NCBI GenBank assembly: GCA_937916395.1
Contig: CALFTN010000050.1
Coordinates: forward strand, 1-32,207
Length of the DNA: 32,207 nt
From: an uncultured Clostridia bacterium
Lineage (GTDB): Bacteria; Bacillota; Clostridia; Oscillospirales; Acutalibacteraceae
Direction: 5' to 3'
Part shown: positions 6,237-14,951 of the stretch, one piece after another
Layout: each line of letters starts with the position of its first letter
How positions within the stretch are numbered: position 1 is the stretch's first letter
The notes under the pieces: generated by a model
The model's database searches: none
Told to the model about the DNA's origin: nothing
What the model saw: the letters and a program-made list of their open reading frames with translations, nothing else
Translations under genes and position numbers: made by a program

Positions 6237-7788
6237 AATAACCAAAAGGATTAAATGGGAACTGTTCAAAGTAATCTTCAGCAGATTGTTGCTGTTGTTC
6301 TGTTACAGGTTCGTTATAAACTGTGTTGCCTTTATCTTCTACTAAAGTAATTTCAGCATCAAAGGTAGTAGCAACTGTACCGCTGTTATTAAGACGAACA
6401 ACAGTAAGTGTTAATTTATCGCCAACCTTGGCATTTTCAATAGCTTCTAAGAGAATTGCAGTGTCATCGAGCTTTTTGCCGTTAACCGCTGTAATAATAT
6501 CACCAGTTTTTATGTTGGTTTCATTAAGACTACTGTTTGTTGCAATACTTGCTATTACAATAGAGCCATAAGGGAGATTGTTTTTCCATGCAATAGCTGA
6601 ATAAGTTGAATCTCCTGAAACTGCATAATATTGAATACCAAGCATTGGTCTGTTTGTAACATAACCGTGCTCAATAATCTGGTTATAGATTTCAAGAACC
6701 TTTTCAGATGGAACTGCAAAGCCCATACCTTCATAATCTGTATCTGCAATTTTTGAAGAGTTGATACCTATAATCTGACCGAATTCATTTACCAAAGCAC
6801 CACCAGAGTTACCAGGGTTAATTGCAGCTGTGTGCTGAATACAAGGTAAATCATAATAGCCGTTAGAAGAGGTTGCAATTGGTCTGTCAAGAGATGAAAC
6901 AATGCCGTCTGTAAATGACCCAAAGAATTCTGTACCACCAGGGTTACCAATTGCGTAAACAGCTGTGCCGACTTTAAGTGAGTCAGAATCACCGAAAGTA
7001 GCAGCCTTAAAGCCTGTTTTCTTAACTCTTACAACGCCAATATCTGTTTTAGAGTCAATTCCCACAATATCTGCATCTAATTCAGTTGAATCGTGGAATT
7101 GAACCTGAACGTCAACGCCTTTATCAGCAATAACGTGGGCACAAGTAATAATGTATGTGTAACCGCCTTTTTCACCAACTATAACGCCAGAGCCTTCACC
7201 TGCTTGTTGATTCTGGTAATAAACGAGGATACCAACGTTTGATTCTTTAACAGCATCATAAATTTGTGTAGGTGTCATAGAACCCTTGCCTGAATATTCT
7301 TTTACATCATAAGGTGATTTTTCAATATCAGGTATAGCACCTTCGATTTTTTGATTGCTTTGTGAGGAATTAGCACCATTAGCACCAAATTGTGTGTTAT
7401 CACCTGAAATAGCAGTTCCTATCAATATAGAAGCAACTGCAACGCAGAGAATAATAAGAATTGCAAAAACAGTTTTACCAGTTTTGGATTGCTTTTTCTT
7501 TATTGGATTTTCAAAAGGTGTAGTGTTATAAGTTGGGTTTTGAAACTGAGTGTTTGGTGCAGTGTTGAATTGTGGTTGCTGGTTATATGTTTGGTTAAAT
7601 TGTTGATTATTGGTGTAACCAGCAGGTGATGTAGGATAAGTCATATTACCCTGATAGTTGTTGCTCGGTTGAGAGAAGCTCTGGTTCTGGTAATATTGAT
7701 TTTGTTGTGGTGGAGTAGCAGGGTTTGTGCCACTCGCATTAGTGTTTTCATTTTGTTGTGGGTTATTTTGATTTACAAATTCGTCCAT
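6235..7788 (-). CDS. htrA: HtrA/DegP-type membrane-anchored serine protease with PDZ domain
   Basis: Envelope quality-control protease of 517 residues. Residues 1-98 are cytoplasmic and extremely rich in Asn and Gln, a single membrane helix spans about 106-127, and the trypsin-like domain follows outside the cell. The catalytic triad is visible: H218 (TCAHVIA), D249 (SKTDIGVVRV) and S328 (INPGNSGGALVN). One PDZ domain follows (about 375-480, with GSIVIASI and GDIITAVNGKKL). GGAGG lies 9 bases before the ATG. It is the last gene of a run with a sensor kinase and response regulator (70-base gap holding a hairpin), the arrangement expected if the two-component system responds to misfolded exported proteins. 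The Asn/Gln-rich head is longer than in most relatives. Confidence 0.93.
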   Translation of the reverse strand: MDEFVNQNNPQQNENTNASGTNPATPPQQNQYYQNQSFSQPSNNYQGNMTYPTSPAGYTNNQQFNQTYNQQPQFNTAPNTQFQNPTYNTTPFENPIKKKQSKTGKTVFAILIILCVAVASILIGTAISGDNTQFGANGANSSQSNQKIEGAIPDIEKSPYDVKEYSGKGSMTPTQIYDAVKESNVGILVYYQNQQAGEGSGVIVGEKGGYTYIITCAHVIADKGVDVQVQFHDSTELDADIVGIDSKTDIGVVRVKKTGFKAATFGDSDSLKVGTAVYAIGNPGGTEFFGSFTDGIVSSLDRPIATSSNGYYDLPCIQHTAAINPGNSGGALVNEFGQIIGINSSKIADTDYEGMGFAVPSEKVLEIYNQIIEHGYVTNRPMLGIQYYAVSGDSTYSAIAWKNNLPYGSIVIASIATNSSLNETNIKTGDIITAVNGKKLDDTAILLEAIENAKVGDKLTLTVVRLNNSGTVATTFDAEITLVEDKGNTVYNEPVTEQQQQSAEDYFEQFPFNPFGY

Positions 7789-7804
7789 TAAAAAGTGCCT
7801 CCGT

Positions 7805-7828
7805 TTCTGCCATTTTAAAATAGCAGAA
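7805..7828. other. Inverted repeat between sensor kinase and htrA
   Basis: TTCTGC (7805-7810) and GCAGAA (7823-7828) flank a palindromic AT core, ATTTTAAAAT (7812-7821). It lies just upstream of the htrA ribosome binding site in the mRNA. With no T-run it could be an operator for the adjacent response regulator or an mRNA processing hairpin. Confidence 0.4.
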
Positions 7829-7858
7829 GAATATTGAAATTATATTGAATATAATAAT

Positions 7859-9361
7859 TTACTTTGGTAATTTAACCGTGAATTCAGTGAATTGATTTTT
7901 TTTGCTTTTTACAGTGACCTTGCCACCATGAAGCTCTACAATACTTTTTACAAGGTGAAGTCCAAGACCGGTGCTTTTTGTGTCAGCACTTCTTGATTCA
8001 TCTACTTTATAAAAACGGTCAAATATATTTTTTATGTGTTCAGGTGGTATTCCCGAGCCTGTGTTGCGTATAGAAAAATAACAGTTTTCAGAATCTTTTT
8101 TTGTTTCAACCGTGATTTTACCATTATTATCTGTAAATTTAACTGCATTATCAACTAAATTATAGATGACCTGATCAAGCATTGATTGGTCAGCAGGAGC
8201 AGTAAGGTCTTCTAAATTTTCAAGGCCTTCAACAGTTATATTTTTTTCTGTAATAAGCTGTTCAAAGGTTAAGAAAGTATTTAAAAGATTATTAGAAATA
8301 TTGAAGCGCTCAATGTTAAGTGTGAGATTTCCTGTTTCAATTCTTGAAATATTGAGCATTGCGTTAACCATTTTAGAAAGTCGTTTTACTTCTGAAGAAA
8401 CAATTTCTAAGTAGTAGTTTTGTTTCTCAGGTGGAATAGTACCATCCAAAATACCATTAATAAAACCACCAATAGTCGTCATTGGTGTTTTAAATTCGTG
8501 AGAAACGCTTGAAACGAAGCTTCGTCTCGAATTTTCAAGAGCTTCAAGAGACTCTGCCATTGAATTGAACTCAATAATGAGTTCTGTCATTTCATTTTGC
8601 TCTGTAGGTTCAGGAACTTTATATGAAAAGTCCCCAGACGAGTAACATCTGGCAGCGTTTGCAAGCTCTCTTATAGGCTTTGTCATTTTGTCTGCTAAGA
8701 AGAAAAGCGCTGATGTAAGTATGACGAGTGCAATAACAGCGGCAGATAAAAAAGACGTTAAAAGCTTTATGAAATAAGTGGTAAGCTCACCAGAAACAGG
8801 ACTTGTGCATACAGTAAAGCCTACAAGTTGTTTTTCTACAATTATAGGTGAAATCGCAACGGCATGAGTTTCAGTGAAAACACCACTCAGAGTAGTGTAA
8901 TCAGCATAACCGATTGATTCAGCTTTTACAATATAGCCTTTTGGTATGTGAAAATTTTTGTGCTCTTCGCATACTGCTTCTTTAACTGTTTCGTAAGGCT
9001 TTTTCATAGTGTCAGCACACGCAATAACATCACCTGAATCATCGCACATAAAAATTGTTGTGTTGCTGGCATCTGATGATAACTTTATATTATTGTAAAA
9101 CAAAAGAGCGGCAGCTTCAGGATTGTGTAGAGCTAAATCCGAACACAATACTTCTTGAGTAAGATTTGAAATGTTTATAGAGTTTCTTGTGAGATTTGCT
9201 AAAGTTTCTTGTTTAGAAAAATTATAAACAAAAACCATAAGTGTCAAACCTGTTATAATAAAACCAGTTACAATTATTACTGCTAAAATAACAAAATATT
9301 TAAGAAAAAAAGCACCGCGTTTATTTGTTTTGCGTTTAGAAATGAAATTAGACATAATCAC
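7859..9361 (-). CDS. Membrane sensor histidine kinase
   Basis: 500 residues with the classic layout: membrane helix about 20-45, extracellular sensor about 46-195, second helix about 200-223, HAMP linker about 224-275, HisKA with H288 in SVSHEFKTPMTTIGGF, and an ATPase domain with N405 (NLVDNAVKFTD), NTGSGIPP near 433 and the STGLGLHLVKS G-box near 463. HEFKTP is the usual phosphoacceptor motif of the PhoR/VanS group. The GTG start overlaps the response regulator stop (GTGA); an ATG two codons later is possible. The signal is unknown, but htrA directly downstream suggests cell-envelope or secretion stress, as with CssRS of Bacillus. Confidence 0.93.
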   Translation of the reverse strand: MIMSNFISKRKTNKRGAFFLKYFVILAVIIVTGFIITGLTLMVFVYNFSKQETLANLTRNSINISNLTQEVLCSDLALHNPEAAALLFYNNIKLSSDASNTTIFMCDDSGDVIACADTMKKPYETVKEAVCEEHKNFHIPKGYIVKAESIGYADYTTLSGVFTETHAVAISPIIVEKQLVGFTVCTSPVSGELTTYFIKLLTSFLSAAVIALVILTSALFFLADKMTKPIRELANAARCYSSGDFSYKVPEPTEQNEMTELIIEFNSMAESLEALENSRRSFVSSVSHEFKTPMTTIGGFINGILDGTIPPEKQNYYLEIVSSEVKRLSKMVNAMLNISRIETGNLTLNIERFNISNNLLNTFLTFEQLITEKNITVEGLENLEDLTAPADQSMLDQVIYNLVDNAVKFTDNNGKITVETKKDSENCYFSIRNTGSGIPPEHIKNIFDRFYKVDESRSADTKSTGLGLHLVKSIVELHGGKVTVKSKKNQFTEFTVKLPK

Positions 9362-10056
9362 GATTTAGTGTCGAATTTATAGCCGACGCCCCAGATGGTT
9401 CGTAATTCCCATTGGTCGGATACGCCTTCTAATTTTTCTCTCAAACGTTTTACGTGAACATCAACTGTTCTTGAGTTTCCGTAATATTCAAATCCCCATA
9501 CTTCATCAAGAAGCTGGTCACGCGTGTAAACTCTGTTAGGATTGCTTGCAAGGTGATAAATAAGCTCTAACTCCTTTGGTGGAGCATCAACAAATTCACC
9601 ATTTATTTTTAATTCGTAGTTAGTAAGGTTAATTGAAAGCTTATCATAAGTAACAACCTTATTAGCAGTTTCTTCTGAATTAACCATAGGTGCAGTTCTT
9701 CTTAAAACTGCCTTTATTCTTGCAATAACCTCTTTTGGTTCAAATGGTTTTACAATGTAGTCATCTGCACCGAGTTCAAGACCCAAAACCTTGTCAAATA
9801 CTTCACCTTTAGCAGTGAGCATTATTATAGGGGTTTGAGAGGTTTTTCTTATTTCTCTGCAAATCTGCCAACCATCAAGCCCCGGAAGCATAATATCCAG
9901 AAGAATCATATCAGGATTAAAACTGTTGAAGGTTTCTAAAGCTTTCAAACCATCGTTAACTACTTCTGTAACAAAGCCTTCTTTTTCAAGATATAATCTC
10001 AAAAGCTCGCAAATATTGACTTCGTCATCAACTATAAGGATTTTTTCTGTTGCCAT
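9358..10056 (-). CDS. OmpR/PhoB-family response regulator
   Basis: 232 residues. The receiver domain (1-118) has the acidic pocket D10-D11, phosphoacceptor D54 in ILLDIMLPGLDG, T81 and K103 (DDYIVKPF). The C-terminal winged helix (about 132-230) shows RVYTRDQLLDEVWGF and RTVDVHVKRLREKLE, the OmpR/PhoB recognition helix. AAAGGGGTG precedes the ATG. A TATAAT lies at 10093-10088 on the minus strand but without a good -35 box, so the promoter may be weak, activated or shared with the gene upstream (112-base gap). It is translationally coupled to the kinase by a 4-base overlap, so the two form one system. Confidence 0.94.
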   Translation of the reverse strand: MATEKILIVDDEVNICELLRLYLEKEGFVTEVVNDGLKALETFNSFNPDMILLDIMLPGLDGWQICREIRKTSQTPIIMLTAKGEVFDKVLGLELGADDYIVKPFEPKEVIARIKAVLRRTAPMVNSEETANKVVTYDKLSINLTNYELKINGEFVDAPPKELELIYHLASNPNRVYTRDQLLDEVWGFEYYGNSRTVDVHVKRLREKLEGVSDQWELRTIWGVGYKFDTKS

Positions 10057-10167
10057 AAAAACACCCCTTTATATCTAATTTTTTACCATTATAATCCAAA
10101 TTTTACAGAAAATTATGAACAGAATTTAAAGAAATGTGTAATTCTAGTATTAGTAAATATATGCAAA

Positions 10168-11967
10168 TTATTTTTTCTTCTTTTTGTCTTTTTTATTTGA
10201 ATCTGTTTTCTTAACAGATTTTGTTCTTCTTCTCTTAACAGTTATTCTGTAGTAAATGTAACCACCAATTGAAGCAGCAATAACTAAGAATGCTGAGAAG
10301 TATATTACAACTGTTTTAATTTGTTCTTTGTCAATTTTAGGCTGGGCAGATGAATCAAGCGTTGTTGTTACTTCATCAAGCTTTCCTATTGTAACAATTC
10401 CGTCTGCACCAAGTATGTAGCCGAAGCCTTCAGGGAGAGTTTCTTTAACAGAATCACTGATAACATTACCCTGGTTATCAACCAACTGACCTTGCTCGTT
10501 AATGTGCAAAATTTGTGCAGGTGGTGTGTTCACAGCGTTTTGCATAGTGAGTGTAGGGTCTAAATAATCATAGCTTGGTGTAACTGGATTGTTAAGGTTA
10601 GGTATTATATCGGTTCCTATATTTGAAACAATACCAGTGACATCTTTGTCATCTGCTGGAGTAGTGCCCTGATAAACGTTCAGTCGGTAAGTTGTACTTT
10701 CTTTAGTTGGTCCGTTATACTGAACATCAATAAGAATTATTTGTGTGGGGTCAGCATTTAATGGTACCTTTGCGTATTGTGAAAGATTTACTTTTTTATC
10801 GTTAATTTTAACCGTCATATTAGCGTTATCAATAGGTGTGGGATTTATGTAAATCAATTCTCTGAAATGGTCAAGGTGAAGGTCATATTCATAAATATCT
10901 GAATAAAACTCCTTTTCCAAATCAAAACGATTTGTTTTTTTGAGAACTATGTCAAAAGCTTCTTCATAGGAGTATTTTGAAGATGAAATTGCAAGCTTCT
11001 TGTCTTCATAAGCCATTCTTTGGATTATGTAGTAATGTAATGTTTTTGCTCGGTTTGCTTTGAATGTTGAATCAGGGTCTAACGTTACGTTATATTGAGT
11101 GCCAAGCATAGCAGCCATATATTTTATTTGTATTTCTTCATCTGTTGCTGTGTTAACGTCTACTGAAATACCAGAGTTTGAAATAGACATAATTGCAAGT
11201 CTTCGAAAAGCTTCATTTCTTGGTATGGTTACAATTTCACGTGAACTTATATATCCGTTTGTATATAAAGCAAAAAGACAGGTGTAATAAACATAGTCTT
11301 CAAGACTTATAATTTCGGTGATATTAAAATATTTGTTAACAAAGGCTATAAGTGAACGGTCATCATCACCCATTGCAACCATATACATCATAAGAGCTGC
11401 TTCTAATTTAGTACCAGCAGGAATTGTTATTCTTTCTCCCTCTAAAACGTAGAAAAAGTCGTTTTTCCATAAGGCGTAAAGAGCACTTATCATAAAAATA
11501 GAGTCTGGGTCTTCTTCTTGCTCTGGTGTGATAATAATACCTTGTTCTCGTAACCAATCAGCTTTAGACTGGTCAGTAGCTTCAGGGTCGGCAATAATAG
11601 TAAGAGCACCTAACTGCTGGAAGACGTAAATATATGCAGCACGTTGAGATTCTTCATCAAGAGTGTAATATTCGGCGTATTCTGCTACCTCTTCTTTAAA
11701 AGATGGTGCATCTGTTATATATGGGTATTTTGAAACAGGGTATAATGCCTTTTCTGTAACAATACCATCAACAGAAAGCATATTTTCTTTAGCTATAAGC
11801 TGACGAAGCCACGATGGGTTATTAGCCTCATATTCATATTGGGTTTTAACACCTAAATTAGTGTTGATTTTTTTTGCAAATTTTTTAGCTGAAGCAATAA
11901 CAGTGAAGCATGAAAGTGTTGTTATTACAGCTAAAAGTGCCGCAAAAATGCGGTGGGTTAATTTCAT
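10168..11967 (-). CDS. Secreted, C-terminally membrane-anchored protein of unknown function
   Basis: I do not recognise the family of most of this 599-residue protein. The N-terminus has a signal peptide (KLTHRIFAALLAVITTLSCF then an Ala-Ser-Ala-type cleavage region). A helical region of about 300 residues follows. Near 365-425 a beta-rich stretch ends in STTYRLNVYQG, like the cadherin-like beta-sandwich modules of Clostridial surface proteins. A membrane helix (about 547-568) and a highly basic tail (RRRRTKSVKK, ending in a run of Lys) keep the C-terminus inside. The ATG at 11967 is chosen because GAGG lies 6 bases before it; an ATG at 11979 lacks a site. The promoter is at 12007-12035. It sits upstream of the two-component/htrA run on the same strand, which suggests an envelope role. 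Confidence 0.7.
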   Translation of the reverse strand: MKLTHRIFAALLAVITTLSCFTVIASAKKFAKKINTNLGVKTQYEYEANNPSWLRQLIAKENMLSVDGIVTEKALYPVSKYPYITDAPSFKEEVAEYAEYYTLDEESQRAAYIYVFQQLGALTIIADPEATDQSKADWLREQGIIITPEQEEDPDSIFMISALYALWKNDFFYVLEGERITIPAGTKLEAALMMYMVAMGDDDRSLIAFVNKYFNITEIISLEDYVYYTCLFALYTNGYISSREIVTIPRNEAFRRLAIMSISNSGISVDVNTATDEEIQIKYMAAMLGTQYNVTLDPDSTFKANRAKTLHYYIIQRMAYEDKKLAISSSKYSYEEAFDIVLKKTNRFDLEKEFYSDIYEYDLHLDHFRELIYINPTPIDNANMTVKINDKKVNLSQYAKVPLNADPTQIILIDVQYNGPTKESTTYRLNVYQGTTPADDKDVTGIVSNIGTDIIPNLNNPVTPSYDYLDPTLTMQNAVNTPPAQILHINEQGQLVDNQGNVISDSVKETLPEGFGYILGADGIVTIGKLDEVTTTLDSSAQPKIDKEQIKTVVIYFSAFLVIAASIGGYIYYRITVKRRRTKSVKKTDSNKKDKKKKK

Positions 11968-12006
11968 CATTATCCTCATTTCTTAAGAAATATTAATCGG
12001 CTTACA

Positions 12007-12035
12007 ATTATAACAAATATTGAATGTGTAGTCAA
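12007..12035 (-). promoter_or_regulatory. Promoter of the secreted membrane-anchored protein
   Basis: On the minus strand TTGACT (12035-12030), a 17-base spacer and TATAAT (12012-12007). A 14-bp palindrome, ATTTCTTAAGAAAT, lies in the leader at 11978-11991. Confidence 0.85.
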
Positions 12036-12074
12036 TTAATATGGGATTAATTAACAGAAAGTTAAATCTTGGAA

Positions 12075-13121
12075 TTATAAACTGAAAGCAAATACAGTTT
12101 TTGAAGAGTATTCTTCACCAGCGTCATAAACACATTTGCACCAGTCCTGATGGTTTGGTGAATCTGGGAATACCTGAGTTTCTAAGCAGAATGAGCATCT
12201 TTTGGTGAGCGGTTTTTCAGCTTTGCCGATTATTGTGCCATCAAGGAAGTTACCTGTGTAGAACTGAACACCAGGAAGAGTTGTCTTTACTTCCATTGTG
12301 ATGCCGGATTTATCACCTTTTGCAACAGCACAGGTTTTTAAGGTTCCATCAAAACCATTAATAATAAAGTTGTGGTCGTAGCCGTTACCATTTTTTATCT
12401 GAGTGCATGAAGTGTCGTTTATATCTCTGCCTATTGTTTTTGACTTTCTGAAATCAAAAGGTGTATTTTCCACTTTTTGTGACATAGCAACAGGAATGCT
12501 TGTTTCATCAATAGGTGTGAAATAATCTGCTTTTATTTCTAATTCGTGGTCTAAAATATCACCACAGTCAAATCCGTTAAGATTGAAATAAGCGTGATTT
12601 GTAAGATTGATTACGGTTTTTTTGTCAGATACTGCGTTATAAGTGAGGATTAACTCGTCATTGTCAGTAAGCTCATAAGTAACACTTGCGTTAACGTTGC
12701 CCGGGAATCCATTGTTACCATCTTTACTGAAAAGTGTAAAGGTTACAGCCTTGTCAGATACTTCTTTACCATTCCAGATAGCCGAAGAATATTCACCACC
12801 ACCGTGAAGGCAAGTAATACCATTATCATTCTTTGTGAGGTTATATTCTATACCGTCAATTGAGAATTTTGCCCCTTTTATTCGGTTTGCATATTGACCA
12901 ACAACAACACCCTGGTAGTCGCTTCTTTCAACGTGACCCTCTAATGTGTCGTGTCCAGATAAAACATCAATGAAATTGTCGTTTTTGTCTTTTACAAAAA
13001 GCTTTTCTAAAGTGGCACCCTTTTCGATGATTTCTGCTTTCATGCCATTTTTATTTGTTATTGTAAAGGTGTTTACCTTTACATTATTTAATTCTCCGTA
13101 TAATGATTTTGAAACTGCCAT
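12075..13121 (-). CDS. galM: Aldose 1-epimerase (galactose mutarotase)
   Basis: 348-residue cytoplasmic enzyme that interconverts the alpha and beta anomers of galactose and glucose, the entry step of the Leloir pathway. Typical blocks are GQYANRIKGAKFSIDG near the start, the catalytic base region INLTNHAYFNLNG (H176), GYDHNFII (D249) and the catalytic glutamate E314 in CLETQVFPDSPNHQDW. The ATG at 13121 is preceded by TTGGAGG; a TTG further upstream is part of that ribosome binding site. No other gal genes are adjacent. The promoter is at 13152-13181 and is divergent from the SEDS operon. Confidence 0.94.
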   Translation of the reverse strand: MAVSKSLYGELNNVKVNTFTITNKNGMKAEIIEKGATLEKLFVKDKNDNFIDVLSGHDTLEGHVERSDYQGVVVGQYANRIKGAKFSIDGIEYNLTKNDNGITCLHGGGEYSSAIWNGKEVSDKAVTFTLFSKDGNNGFPGNVNASVTYELTDNDELILTYNAVSDKKTVINLTNHAYFNLNGFDCGDILDHELEIKADYFTPIDETSIPVAMSQKVENTPFDFRKSKTIGRDINDTSCTQIKNGNGYDHNFIINGFDGTLKTCAVAKGDKSGITMEVKTTLPGVQFYTGNFLDGTIIGKAEKPLTKRCSFCLETQVFPDSPNHQDWCKCVYDAGEEYSSKTVFAFSL

Positions 13122-13151
13122 AATTGCCTCCAAAAAAATAAATATATATCA

Positions 13152-13181
13152 ATTTTACAATAAGTTAGAATAGCTTGTCAA
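13152..13181 (-). promoter_or_regulatory. galM promoter
   Basis: On the minus strand TTGACA (13181-13176), an 18-base spacer and TAAAAT (13157-13152). Its -35 box is only 6 bases from the -35 box of the divergent promoter. Confidence 0.75.
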
Positions 13182-13187
13182 GAAAGA

Positions 13188-13216
13188 TTGATTATTTTTT
13201 AATATTATAGTATAAT
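13188..13216 (+). promoter_or_regulatory. Promoter of the FHA-SEDS/PBP operon
   Basis: TTGATT (13188-13193), a 17-base spacer and TATAAT (13211-13216). The predicted start near 13223 places an ATG at 13230 almost at the 5' end with its AAGGTG outside the mRNA, so the ATG at 13248 is the more likely start. Confidence 0.8.
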
Positions 13217-13247
13217 AAGGTGAATTTCTATGAAAGGATGTGGAAAT

Positions 13248-14951
13248 ATGGAAGCTTTTTTTGACGGATTTATAACTGTTTCAAGATATATGCTTCTTAT
13301 TATTGCTCTTTATGTTGTTTTAAGAGCGGTTATTTCTATGTTCTTAAAAAAGGCTAGTGACCCTGTAAGAGGCAGGCTTATAAATGAAGTTACAGGTGAA
13401 GTTATTACGCTAAGGGACAGAGAATGTTCTATTGGTAGAAATAAGGCATGTGATATTGTTCTTGGGTTCGATACGATTTCACGTCTTCATGCTGTTATGG
13501 CATTCAGAAATAAGGGCTTTTTGATTTTTGACACTAACTCAAAGTCTGGTGTAACTGTTAATGGCGAGAAAATAAAGCGTAAAGCGAATGTTTATGATGG
13601 CGACAGAGTTGGTTTCGGCGGTCTGGAATACACACTTTCTGTTAATAAATTCAAATATATAAAGGATAAAAGTTCCAGAATTGCAAGACCAAGTTATTTT
13701 TTACTATTTCTTCTTATTTCAGTTTATAATGTCATTGAACTGCTTCTGACTTCCTTTCCGGATGGTAAGTTCGCATTTTTGGTTGCATTTGCTTTCCTCG
13801 GTATGATTATTCTGATGTGGGGATATTATTTTCTTGCATCAATGTTAATGAGAATAACTACTTTTGAATTGGAAACAATTGCATTTTTATTTGCGTCAAC
13901 TGGCTTAGGGATTGTTGCAAGTATTTATCCTGACGGTGCATTGAAGCAGTTTTTTGCCATTGTTATAGGTGTTGTAGGTTTTTGTTTTTTACTAACACTT
14001 TTAAGATTTATAGACGCAATAAAAGTGATAAGGTATATTGTTGCGGTTGGTGCAATAGGACTTTTAGCTGTTACGCTTCTTGTAGCAGAGCCAACAAATG
14101 GGGCTCTTAGCTGGGTTAATATCGGCGGTGTATCATTACAACCATCAGAATTAGTAAAGGTTGCATTTATTTTTGTAGGGGCGGTAACCCTTGAAAGATT
14201 GCAATCTGTAAGGCATCTTACACTTTATATGATTTTTGCTGCTGTTTGTGTTGTAGAATTATTTTTAATGTACGATTTCGGTGCGGCACTCATCTTCTTT
14301 TTTACATTTATTGTTATTGCATTTATGCGTTCAGGTGACATAAGAACGATTATGCTTATTTGCATAGGAGCTGCATTGGGAGCTGTGCTTATTATACTGT
14401 TTAAACCTTATGTTGCAGCGAGATTTTCAGGCTATTTACATATATGGGAAAATATGGATACAACAGGCTATCAGCAGACAAGAACGCTTATTTATTCTGC
14501 GAGTGGTGGTCTTTTTGGCTTAGGGCTTGGTAACGGAAAATTGAGAACAATTTTTGCTGCAGCAGAAGACTTGGTCTTTGGAGTTGTGTGTGAAGAATTT
14601 GGTATGATAATGGGATTTTTAATTCCTGTAACTTTCATTTTTGTTGCTGTTGCAACAGTAATAAACTCACAAAAAGCTAAATCTTCTTTTTATGCAATAA
14701 GTGGTGTTGCGGCTATTTCTTTGCTTCTTTTCCAGAGTATGCTCAATATCTTTGGTGTAACAGATTTATTGCCTCTTACAGGTGTTACCTTACCGTTTAT
14801 AAGCAAGGGTGGTTCAAGTATTATTTGTTGCTTCTGTCTTCTGGCATTTATTAAATCGGTTGATGTAAGAACATTTTCTAACTTCAAGCCTGATTCAGAG
14901 AGACCAATACCAAAACAAAAAAGGAGAGTGACAGATGAAATCGACAACTAA
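13248..14951 (+). CDS. FHA domain fused to a SEDS (FtsW/RodA) peptidoglycan polymerase
   Basis: 567 residues. A membrane helix (about 10-35) is followed by a cytoplasmic forkhead-associated domain (about 45-130) with the phosphothreonine-binding residues G63-R64 (SIGRNKAC), S78-R79-x-H81 (ISRLHAVM) and N105-G106. Then comes a SEDS domain of about ten membrane helices with GGVSLQPSELVKVAF near 292, SGGLFGLGLGNG near 418 and TLPFISKGGSS near 515. SEDS proteins polymerise glycan strands from lipid II with a class B PBP. The FHA domain suggests control by a Ser/Thr kinase of the PknB/PrkC type. AAAGGA lies 9 bases before the ATG. The end overlaps the PBP gene by 17 bases. Whether it acts in division or elongation is not decided by the sequence. 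Confidence 0.93.
   Translation: MEAFFDGFITVSRYMLLIIALYVVLRAVISMFLKKASDPVRGRLINEVTGEVITLRDRECSIGRNKACDIVLGFDTISRLHAVMAFRNKGFLIFDTNSKSGVTVNGEKIKRKANVYDGDRVGFGGLEYTLSVNKFKYIKDKSSRIARPSYFLLFLLISVYNVIELLLTSFPDGKFAFLVAFAFLGMIILMWGYYFLASMLMRITTFELETIAFLFASTGLGIVASIYPDGALKQFFAIVIGVVGFCFLLTLLRFIDAIKVIRYIVAVGAIGLLAVTLLVAEPTNGALSWVNIGGVSLQPSELVKVAFIFVGAVTLERLQSVRHLTLYMIFAAVCVVELFLMYDFGAALIFFFTFIVIAFMRSGDIRTIMLICIGAALGAVLIILFKPYVAARFSGYLHIWENMDTTGYQQTRTLIYSASGGLFGLGLGNGKLRTIFAAAEDLVFGVVCEEFGMIMGFLIPVTFIFVAVATVINSQKAKSSFYAISGVAAISLLLFQSMLNIFGVTDLLPLTGVTLPFISKGGSSIICCFCLLAFIKSVDVRTFSNFKPDSERPIPKQKRRVTDEIDN

Noticed and set aside
12075..13121. A galactose utilisation operon around galM
   Set aside because: No galK, galT or galE is next to it; galM has its own promoter and stands alone.
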